Shown here: piece after piece, positions 57,982 through 64,000 of the stretch
How the letters are laid out: each line of letters opens with the position of its first letter
Position numbering within the stretch: position 1 is the first letter of the stretch
Assembly (NCBI GenBank): GCA_963833655.1
Contig: CAWHYL010000003.1
Span: 62,001-126,000, forward strand
Reading direction: 5' to 3'
DNA: 64,000 nt
From: 3-1-20CM-4-69-9 sp963833655
GTDB lineage: Bacteria > Actinomycetota > Thermoleophilia > Gaiellales > Gaiellaceae
Position numbers and translations under genes: made by a program
The notes under the pieces: model-generated
What the model was told of the DNA's origin: nothing
Database searches by the model: none
Seen by the model: the letters and a program-made list of their open reading frames with translations, nothing else

Positions 57982-59449
57982 GGTGCAGCCGGTACTCGAC
58001 GCTGCGCGCCGTCGGCTGCAGCTCGACGTAGACGTACGTGCCGTGCCTTGCCGTGTTCCGGTAGGTCGCGACTCCCTTCACCGCGACTGCGAGCGGCTGC
58101 GCCGTCTTCGATACCCGTGACAGCACCCGCAGCTCGACGCCCCTCGTCGTGCTGATATGGAGCGCCATTCGCGCGGGCGCCCAGGCGCGATAGAGGTCGA
58201 CGGGATCCTCGCTGCGATCGAGGTGCGCGACGAGGTACGCGCCGAGGTGGCCGGGGCGGGTCAGCGGCTGCGTCCCCACCGTGAACAGGCCGTGCGGCTC
58301 GATCTCCGCCGGGTGCTCGTTCGGTTCCTGCGGGTCGCGCGGCGGCGTCCGGTACCCGAGCGCGTCGGGGATGTTCAGCAACCCCCAGCCGGATGCGTCG
58401 TCGAACCCCTTCGGCCCGATGTCGACGGCCGACCGGCGCATGATCTCGAACAGCTGGGTGTTGTCGAGATTCGGCCGCTCCGTCCAGACCCACGCCGCCG
58501 CGCCCGCGACAAGCGGTGACGAGAAGCTGGTGCCCGGCGCCTGGAGGTAGCCCGACGGATCAAGGGCCAGCGGCTCCGCGACCGGGATGCCGACGCCCGG
58601 CGCGACGAGGTCGACCGTCGGTGCGATCGTCGAGAACGACGCGACACGGCCGGACTCACTCGTGGCGCCGACGGTCAGGACGTGGGGATACGCGGCCGGG
58701 TACCCCTTCGGGCTCCCCTGCAGGCCTTCGTTTCCGGCGGCCGCGACGACGAGCGATCCCGACCGGAAGGCGAACATGACGGCGTCCTGGAGCAGCGGGT
58801 CCTGGTCCTCGCCGCCGAAGCTGAGATTGATCACGCCCGGTCCCTGTCGCGCCGCCTCGGCGATGCCCTGGATCGCGGCGCCCTCGTTCAGAATCCCGAA
58901 GGGGCTCGCGTCCCACGCGCGCAGGACGGCGTCGGGGTAGACGCCCACGATCCCGAAGCCGTTGTTCGGCGCGCCGATGACGGAGCTGACCTCGGTCCCG
59001 TGGTCCTCGTCCTCGTCGCTCGTCGTCTGCTTGTTCATCAGAATCGTGTTCGGTCGGTTGGCGAACTCCGGGTGCGTGATGTCGAGGCCCGAGTCGACGA
59101 CGGTCACGGGTTTCCCCGGCCCGGGCGAGTCGACGCGATCGGCGCCGATCGCCGCTCGCCACCACTCGCTCGGCACGAGCGGGTCGGTCGCCTGGCCGGC
59201 GGCGCTCGTCTTCGGCAGGAGGCGCTCGGGCTCGGCGACGGCAACGGCGCCGGCGTTGCGCAAGCGCGCGAGACCGGTGCCGTCGACGCGCCAGATGCGC
59301 AGCTCCGGAACGAGCTCGGTCGCCCCTACACGCCGCGCGATGTCGGCCCCGACGCCGGGCTTCAGCTGCACCAGCCCGGCGCGGGCAGGCGTCGCGCTCA
59401 CGAGCAGGACGGCGGTCACGGTCAGAAGACGGCGGGTCAAGGGTCTCAC
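57962..59449 (-). CDS. secreted subtilisin-like serine protease (S8)
   Basis: 495 residues. Signal peptide (LLTVTAVLLVSATPARA), a short propeptide-like part, then the S8 domain with the triad Asp in VTVVDSGLD, His in EDHGTEVSSVIGA and Ser in GTSFSSPLVAGAAAW; oxyanion Asn in VVAAAGNEG. A C-terminal beta domain (about 370-495) may be a P- or pre-peptidase-like domain. GTG 59449 was chosen; an ATG at 59482 would overlap folK and add a non-signal leader. It sits inside the folate cluster on the opposite strand. Confidence 0.92.
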   Translation of the reverse strand: MRPLTRRLLTVTAVLLVSATPARAGLVQLKPGVGADIARRVGATELVPELRIWRVDGTGLARLRNAGAVAVAEPERLLPKTSAAGQATDPLVPSEWWRAAIGADRVDSPGPGKPVTVVDSGLDITHPEFANRPNTILMNKQTTSDEDEDHGTEVSSVIGAPNNGFGIVGVYPDAVLRAWDASPFGILNEGAAIQGIAEAARQGPGVINLSFGGEDQDPLLQDAVMFAFRSGSLVVAAAGNEGLQGSPKGYPAAYPHVLTVGATSESGRVASFSTIAPTVDLVAPGVGIPVAEPLALDPSGYLQAPGTSFSSPLVAGAAAWVWTERPNLDNTQLFEIMRRSAVDIGPKGFDDASGWGLLNIPDALGYRTPPRDPQEPNEHPAEIEPHGLFTVGTQPLTRPGHLGAYLVAHLDRSEDPVDLYRAWAPARMALHISTTRGVELRVLSRVSKTAQPLAVAVKGVATYRNTARHGTYVYVELQPTARSVEYRLHLTAARR

Positions 59450-59475
59450 AGTAAACGGCGGAATACCCTGCGGGA

Positions 59476-59946
59476 ATGGCACGAACCTTCGTGGGCCTGG
59501 GCTCGAACCTCGGCGACCGCGAGGGGACGCTCCGCGCCGCGGTCGGCCGTCTCGGCGGCCTTCCCGAAACGGAGGTCGTGCGGGTGTCGAGCCTGCGGGA
59601 CACCGAGCCCGTCGGATACCTCGACCAGCCGCGCTTCCTCAACGGCGTCGTCGAGCTCGAAACGGCCCTCCGGCCGCAGGCCCTGTTGGCGGCGCTGCTC
59701 GACCTCGAGGGGGCGTTCGGCCGCGACCGCGGTGCCGTTCCCGCGCAGGGGCCGAGGACGCTCGACCTCGATCTTCTGCTCTACGGACAGGATCGGATCG
59801 ACGAGCCGGGCCTGCAGGTTCCGCACCCACGGCTCCACGAGCGGCGCTTCGCCCTCGTGCCGCTGGCCGAGCTGGACCCGGCTCTGGAAGTGCCTGGAAA
59901 AGGCTCGGTCCAGACCCTCCTCGCGAAGCTAGACTCATCGCCGTGA
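59476..59946 (+). CDS. folK: HPPK, 2-amino-4-hydroxy-6-hydroxymethyldihydropteridine pyrophosphokinase
   Basis: 156 residues. GLGSNLGDREGTLRAAVGRL (7-26), RDTEPVGYLDQPRFLNGVVELET, the R-rich loop and GPRTLDLDLLLYG with the Mg-binding DLD, then VPHPRLHERRFALVPLAEL. Transfers pyrophosphate from ATP to the pterin, feeding FolP. Leaderless: TACCCT ends 6 nt before ATG. The 3' end overlaps the DUF2469-like gene by 4 nt. Confidence 0.95.
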   Translation: MARTFVGLGSNLGDREGTLRAAVGRLGGLPETEVVRVSSLRDTEPVGYLDQPRFLNGVVELETALRPQALLAALLDLEGAFGRDRGAVPAQGPRTLDLDLLLYGQDRIDEPGLQVPHPRLHERRFALVPLAELDPALEVPGKGSVQTLLAKLDSSP

Positions 59947-60311
59947 GCCACCTCGACGAGCTCGACGAGTTCGAGGCAGAGCTCGAGCTCCGCCTCAAGA
60001 AGGAGTACACGGCGGTCTTCGGGCTCTTCCGCTACTGCGTCCTCACCCAGGACGCCACCTACCTCTGCAACCGACTCGACCTCGCGCAGGTCTCGCAGCC
60101 GAACTACCCGTTCTTCCACCTGCGCATGGAGGACGTGTGGGTGTGGGACAAGAACCGGCCGACGCGGATCATTCCGCGCGCGGAGGTGTGGACGTCGAGC
60201 GACGTGACGGTCGAGGAGCTGCGGGCCGACGGCGAGGACTCGCGCCTCACCGCGGAGGCGCTCGCCGAGAAGATCGGCGAGTCGCTCTCCGCAGACGACG
60301 ACTTCAACTAG
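59943..60311 (+). CDS. DUF2469-like small protein
   Basis: 122 residues. LDEFEAELELRLKKEYTAVFGLFRYCV, YLCNRLDLAQV, FHLRMEDVWVWDKNRPTRIIPRAEVWTSSDVTVEELR resemble the actinobacterial DUF2469 proteins (ExExELQLYREYRxVxxLFxYxVETE, WVWDMYRPxR) in order and spacing. Cytoplasmic, acidic, function unknown. GTG start overlapping the folK stop (GTGA), so it is co-translated with the folate gene, and followed by coaX 7 nt later. Confidence 0.75.
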   Translation: MSHLDELDEFEAELELRLKKEYTAVFGLFRYCVLTQDATYLCNRLDLAQVSQPNYPFFHLRMEDVWVWDKNRPTRIIPRAEVWTSSDVTVEELRADGEDSRLTAEALAEKIGESLSADDDFN

Positions 60312-60318
60312 AGCACCA

Positions 60319-61068
60319 ATGCTGCTCGCGATCGACGTCGGCAACACGTCGACGGTCTTCGGGCTGTTCGACGGTGCCCAGCTGACGGAGCACTGGCGCG
60401 TCGCGACCGAGCGGCACAAGAGCGGCGACGAGCTCGGGGCGCTGTTCCGCAACTTCGTCGACCTCACGAGCGTCGACGGCATCGCGCTCTCGTCCACGGT
60501 GCCGCAGCTCGTGCGCTCCTACGGAGAGTTCGCCGCGCGATACACGTCGGCGGAGGTGCTCGAGCTCGGCCCGGGCGTCAAGACCGGGATTCCGATCCGC
60601 TATGACGATCCGCGTGAGGTCGGTCCCGACCGGATCGCGAACGCCGTCGCCGCGGCGGCGGGCTACGGCGCCCCGTGCATCGTCGTCGACTTCGGCACGT
60701 CGACGAACTTCGACGTCGTGTCGGCGGCCGGCGAGTACGTCGGTGGTGTCCTGGCGCCGGGCATCGAGATCTCGATGGACGCGCTGTTCGCGCGTGCCGC
60801 GCGCCTCCGCAAGATCGACTTCGTCGAGCCGGAGACGGTGATCGGCAAGACGACGGTGGCGGCGTTGCAGTCCGGCGTCGTGTACGGCTTCGCCGGCCAG
60901 GTCGACGGGATCGTCGGCCGCATTCGGGCCGAGCTCGGAGGCGAGGCTCCGACTGTCGCAACGGGTGGGCTGGCCGACCTGATTTCGCCGCATGCCCGGA
61001 CGATCGACCAGGTCGATCCGTTCCTCACGCTGGCGGGTCTGCGCCTCGTGTGGGAACGGAACCGCTAG
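60319..61068 (+). CDS. coaX: type III pantothenate kinase
   Basis: 249 residues, ASKHA fold. Phosphate-1 motif IDVGNTSTVFGLF (5-17), the catalytic-base region VGPDRIANAVAAAAGYGAPCIVVDFGTSTNFDVV, and GGVLAPGIEISMDALFARAARL, then TGGLADLI. First step of CoA synthesis, potassium-dependent and not feedback-inhibited by CoA. It is in line with folK and the DUF2469-like gene; the GGDEF gene follows 18 nt later. Confidence 0.95.
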   Translation: MLLAIDVGNTSTVFGLFDGAQLTEHWRVATERHKSGDELGALFRNFVDLTSVDGIALSSTVPQLVRSYGEFAARYTSAEVLELGPGVKTGIPIRYDDPREVGPDRIANAVAAAAGYGAPCIVVDFGTSTNFDVVSAAGEYVGGVLAPGIEISMDALFARAARLRKIDFVEPETVIGKTTVAALQSGVVYGFAGQVDGIVGRIRAELGGEAPTVATGGLADLISPHARTIDQVDPFLTLAGLRLVWERNR

Positions 61069-61086
61069 AAGCGTCAGGATTCACCT

Positions 61087-62061
61087 ATGACCCTGGTGGG
61101 GACCGTCCGTTGGACGTTCCTGGTTCTGGCCGTCGCGGCGACGGTGGCGACGCTCCTGCTCCTCCTCTGGAGCCTGCGCGGCCGTGCCCGGACGCCGGAG
61201 GCCGCGCGCAGCGACCGGCGGCGGCCGTCGGGCCTGCGACGCGACCCGCGTGAGGCGCTGGCGCTCGTCGGCGACGCGCTCGCCGCCACGCACAACCCGC
61301 GGGTGCTGCTGCCCGTGATCCTCGAGGTGATCACCGAGGCGACCGACGCGCTCGGCGGCCAGATCTTCTCCGGCGCGGAGGAGGTCGCGTGGCTCGGCGA
61401 GGTGGGCGGCACGCGCAAGCCGCTCACGCTCGAGCTCGACGCGACGACGAAACTGTTGCTCTTCCCGCCGGAGGACGGCTTCTCGAAGGAGACGCGCGCG
61501 CTCGCCGAGTGGCTGGCGTCGCAGGCGGCGGTCGCGCTCGACAACGCGCGCCTGCACGACATCGTCCAGCGGCAGGCGATCACCGACGACCTGACGGGCC
61601 TCGTCAATCGCCGGCGCTTCATCGAGGCGCTCGACGCCGAGGTGGGGCGGGCGCGCAGCTTCGGCTCGCCGCTCACGATCGTGCTCGCGGACCTCGACAA
61701 CTTCAAGCAGGTAAACGACGAGTTCGGCCACCACGGTGGCGACGTCGTCCTGCGCGCGTTCGCCGACCTCATCCGCTCGCACGTGCGAGACGTCGACGTC
61801 TCGGGCCGGATCGGCGGGGAGGAGTTCGCGATCCTGCTGCCGGAGACGGACGGCGCCGGGGCGTCTCGGGTCGCAGAGCGCATGCGTCGGTCGCTCAACG
61901 AGGTCTCGATTCCGCTCTCTGACGGGGCGTCGATCCACGTCGCCGCGAGCTTCGGCGTGGCCGCGCTGGCGCCCGAACAGTCCGGGGACGACCTGCTCCG
62001 GGCGGCGGATGCCGCCCTCTACCGGGCCAAGGACGAGGGGAAAAACCGTGTCGTCGCCTGA
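61087..62061 (+). CDS. membrane diguanylate cyclase (GAF-like plus GGDEF)
   Basis: 324 residues. One membrane helix (FLVLAVAATVATLLLLLWSL, about 11-30), a GAF-like sensory segment (about 60-150), then GGDEF (about 160-324) with ADLDNFKQVNDEFGHHGGD and the active GGEEF at 243-247. The product-inhibition I-site RxxD is present as RDVD five residues before GGEEF. It synthesises c-di-GMP. No EAL or PilZ partner is seen in the window. Confidence 0.93.
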   Translation: MTLVGTVRWTFLVLAVAATVATLLLLLWSLRGRARTPEAARSDRRRPSGLRRDPREALALVGDALAATHNPRVLLPVILEVITEATDALGGQIFSGAEEVAWLGEVGGTRKPLTLELDATTKLLLFPPEDGFSKETRALAEWLASQAAVALDNARLHDIVQRQAITDDLTGLVNRRRFIEALDAEVGRARSFGSPLTIVLADLDNFKQVNDEFGHHGGDVVLRAFADLIRSHVRDVDVSGRIGGEEFAILLPETDGAGASRVAERMRRSLNEVSIPLSDGASIHVAASFGVAALAPEQSGDDLLRAADAALYRAKDEGKNRVVA

Positions 62062-62121
62062 ATCCTGGTCTGGCGTAGAGCGATATCCGCACCTATGCTG
62101 TCATGCGGACGGCCGATACTT

Positions 62122-62745
62122 ATGCGCGTGCGGATCTCATTCGATGCGCTGCGGCTTTGCCTGCTCGTAGCAGCGGGCGTGACCTCCGGGTATCTCTGGC
62201 GTGCCGCTTTCGAGTCGAGCTCGCCCGCGGAGCAGCGGGTCGCGGCCACGCCGCGCATCGTCCACCCGGCCCCGGCGCCGCCGACCGTGCGCATCGTGCC
62301 GCATCAGCACAACTCTCCCGCGAGGCGGCGCGCGGTCACACATCGCGTCGTCACGCACGCCGTCGTTCACAGCACCCCGGCTCCGTCGACACCGCTCGTG
62401 TCGCAGCCGGTGGCTGCGCCCGCCCCGTCGACGACTCCGGCCTCGCCGCCCTCCAAGCCGACGCCCAAGCCGCAGCCGGCGCCGAAGCCGGCGCCGCAGC
62501 CGCAGCCGGCGCCGAAGCCGGCGCCCAAGCCGACACCCTCGCCGCCGACGACGACCACGACGCCGCCGGCGGCGACGACATCGACTCCCGTCGCCGAGCC
62601 GCCCGTGCAGCAGCCCACATCACCACCGCCGACGACGACCCCACCGCCCGTCCAGCAGCCCGCTGACGACGGCACGCGTCCGGGCTGGGGCAAGGGCGAC
62701 AAGAACCACGACCACACCGGGCCGGGCGGCGGGAAGCCGAACTAG
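62122..62745 (+). CDS. exported proline-rich low-complexity protein
   Basis: 207 residues. A signal-anchor near the start (FDALRLCLLVAAGVTSGYLW) then a tail of Pro, Lys, Ala and Thr repeats (KPQPAPKPAP units around residues 125-150) ending in GKGDKNHDHTGPGGGKPN. Such tails span or bind the cell wall. No catalytic domain. ATG 62122 follows GATACT closely; an in-frame ATG at 62095 would add an MLSCGRPIL leader. Function unknown. Confidence 0.7.
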   Translation: MRVRISFDALRLCLLVAAGVTSGYLWRAAFESSSPAEQRVAATPRIVHPAPAPPTVRIVPHQHNSPARRRAVTHRVVTHAVVHSTPAPSTPLVSQPVAAPAPSTTPASPPSKPTPKPQPAPKPAPQPQPAPKPAPKPTPSPPTTTTTPPAATTSTPVAEPPVQQPTSPPPTTTPPPVQQPADDGTRPGWGKGDKNHDHTGPGGGKPN

Positions 62746-63809
62746 CTACCCGCCGCCGTAGATCGAGATCGGCATCGAGTCGAGCAGGATCTCGTCCGCC
62801 GGATCCGGAAGCTCCGCCTCGAGCTGCTCGCAGATCTCCGCAGCGCCCGGCGCTGCCGCGAGCAGGCGCGTCACGACGTCGTCCGTCGACGCGAGCTGCA
62901 CCAGCTCCTGCTTGAACGGCCGCGGGAAGCGGCCGCGCCCGAGATACCAGCCGTAGAACTTCTTCAGGAAGCTCGACGCGCGCCGCTCGCCGAGTTCGCG
63001 CACGGTCTCGCGGATGAAGACGATCAGCTCGGCCGCGACGTCCTCCCGCGACGGCTCGGCTGTGTCGCCGTCGATGATCTCGCTCAGCGCCCACGGATTC
63101 CCCTGCGCGGCGCGCCCGACCATGACGGCGGCGGCGCCGGTCGTCGCCAGCACGGCCTGCGCGCGTGCGCGCGAGGTGATGTCGCCCGAGGCGATCACCG
63201 GCACGTCGACGAGCTCCACGAGCTCGGCCGTGAGTGAGTGGTCGGCCTCGCCCGTGTACATCTGGCGCGCCGAGCGCGGATGGAGGGTGAGCGTTGCGGC
63301 ACCGGCGTCCACAAGCCGCGGCCCCACCTCGAGGCACGCGCGCGAGCCGCCCTCCAGCCCGCGGCGCATCTTGACGGAGACCGGAACGCCGCTGCGTTCG
63401 CGACGGCCTCGACGATCGCGCATGCGCGGTCGGGGTCGTCGAGCAGCGTCGCGCCGGCGCCCGTCTTCGTGACCTTGCGGACGGGGCAGCCGAAGTTGAT
63501 GTCGACGATGTCCGCTCCCGCCGCCACGACCATTCGTGCGGCCTCACCCATCACCGCCGGCTCCGACCCGAAGATCTGAATCGCGAGCGGATGTTCGTCC
63601 CGCGCGACCCGCAGATACCCGAGCGTCCGCTGGTTGCGATGCTCGAGCCCGGCGCAGCTGACCATCTCCGAGCAGACGAGGCCGGCGCCGTAGCGGCGGC
63701 CCTGGCGGCGGAACGCCTGGACGCTCACGCCGGCCATCGGGGCCAGCACCAGGCGGGTGGGGATCCGGACGTCACGGATCCACCAGGATTCGCGGAGATC
63801 TACCTGCAT
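62746..63809 (-). pseudogene. dus: tRNA-dihydrouridine synthase, frameshifted
   Basis: An FMN-binding TIM barrel of the DusB type split by one frameshift. The first part (63809 to about 63390) reads LVLAPMAGVSVQAFRR, LAIQIFGSEP, DINFGCPVRKVTKTGAGATLL, ACAIVEAVANA. The second (about 63390 to 62746) reads VPVSVKMRRGLEGGSR, TLHPRSARQMYTGEADHS, VPVIASGDITSR, AAVMVGRAAQGNPW. Together they would be about 354 residues with the catalytic Cys of FGCP and FMN contacts intact. The break equals one missing base near 63384-63395, possibly a sequence error because the gene is usually essential-like and conserved. Confidence 0.85.
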
Positions 63810-63838
63810 AGAGCGGGAAATGGTAGCCGCGAACCCTG

Positions 63839-63867
63839 TTGACGGCCTCGGGCGGTATCGCTACTAT
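63839..63867 (+). promoter_or_regulatory. greA promoter
   Basis: TTGACG (63839-63844), 17-nt spacer, TACTAT (63862-63867): a canonical housekeeping promoter. Expected start is near 63874, leaving a leader of about 50 nt that contains a terminator-like hairpin. Confidence 0.75.
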
Positions 63868-63879
63868 TCGCGCCCGCGA

Positions 63880-63904
63880 CGGCGCCGGGTGCGCCGCGTT
63901 TTTT
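63880..63904 (+). terminator. terminator-like hairpin in the greA leader
   Basis: CGGCGC (63880-63885), loop CGGGT, GCGCCG (63891-63896), then CG and six T (63899-63904) and CGT. It lies between the greA promoter and its ribosome-binding site, so it probably attenuates greA. Similar T-run-CGT ends occur in the infA and 20.8-kb leaders. GreA itself can modulate such pausing. Confidence 0.65.
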
Positions 63905-63922
63905 CGTAAGAAGGGGACTCAC

Positions 63923-64000
63923 GTGAAGGAAGTCATCCTCACACCCGAGGGCTACGAGAAGCTGAAGCACGAGATCGAGGAGCTCTCGACCGTCAAGCGC
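63923..64000 (+). CDS. greA: transcription elongation factor GreA (3' end outside window)
   Basis: The first 26 codons read VKEVILTPEGYEKLKHEIEELSTVKR, the start of the GreA coiled-coil domain (LTxEGYxKLxxELExL). GreA rescues backtracked RNA polymerase by stimulating transcript cleavage. GTG 63923 has AAGGGG 9-13 nt upstream. The remainder lies beyond the window. Confidence 0.9.
   Translation, partial: MKEVILTPEGYEKLKHEIEELSTVKR

Overview
The window is about 70% G+C bacterial chromosome, and its gene content points to a high-GC actinobacterium, probably the Thermoleophilia branch. The evidence is the run adk-map-infA-rpmJ-rpsM-rpsK-rpsD-rpoA-rplQ, a DUF2469-like gene next to folK, a DUF4081-like GNAT protein, a tilS-hpt-ftsH-fol block, GTG and TTG starts, and many -10 boxes only 6-9 nt before a start codon (leaderless mRNAs). 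The class-level placement is inference; no 16S gene is present. Several genes carry single-base frameshifts, so some of the damage may be draft-sequence error.

Layout. 1-4.3 kb: end of the spc/alpha ribosomal operon with RNA polymerase alpha. 4.3-9.0 kb: NfeD-like and Kelch proteins, a TIGR03118-type secreted protein, an FAD monooxygenase, a VIT-like membrane protein and truA. 9-17 kb: phosphatase, NAD-dependent ligase, PBP4-type carboxypeptidase, a LuxR-type response regulator, two divergent cell-wall enzymes (3D domain and NlpC/P60), and a membrane-protein pair. 17-22 kb: acyl-CoA synthetase, a broken cupin gene, Ku, a leader RNA with a small broken gene, an alpha/beta hydrolase and SSB. 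22-29 kb: tRNA-Pro with a tandemly copied 3' half, DoxX, MFS, nitrilase, a degenerate phosphotransferase, HAD, a lipoprotein, a CoA-transferase and a TetR regulator. 29-36.4 kb: MFS, an enolase-superfamily protein, two acyl-CoA dehydrogenases plus a decayed third, a GH3-like protein and an SDR. 36.4-46 kb: VanW, thioesterase, sirtuin, L,D-transpeptidase, lipid kinase, nucleoside phosphorylase, GNAT and small secreted proteins. 46-62 kb: tilS-hpt-ftsH, then a copper-efflux operon (copZ-copA-csoR-DUF4396) and a heterodimeric ABC exporter lying between ftsH and folP-folB-folK, then coaX and a diguanylate cyclase. The window ends with a frameshifted dus and the start of greA.

How the genes work together. 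Translation and transcription, folate synthesis, and cell-wall building and remodelling make the housekeeping core. Fatty-acid or CoA-ester metabolism recurs (fadD, two acd genes, CaiB, SDR, thioesterase), and a FadR-style palindrome links the TetR regulator to the acd promoter. Copper handling is self-contained under a CsoR operator.

The most unusual material is non-coding. One family of about 190-nt elements sits directly at gene ends, and its stems differ between copies but keep their pairing. A second family pairs a variable hairpin with a fixed GTCGGCGCC-type hairpin. At two places (tRNA-Pro and an acd gene) the 3' end of the gene has been tandemly copied together with such a hairpin pair. 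Terminator-like hairpins followed by a T-run and CGT lie in the leaders of infA, greA and a small gene.
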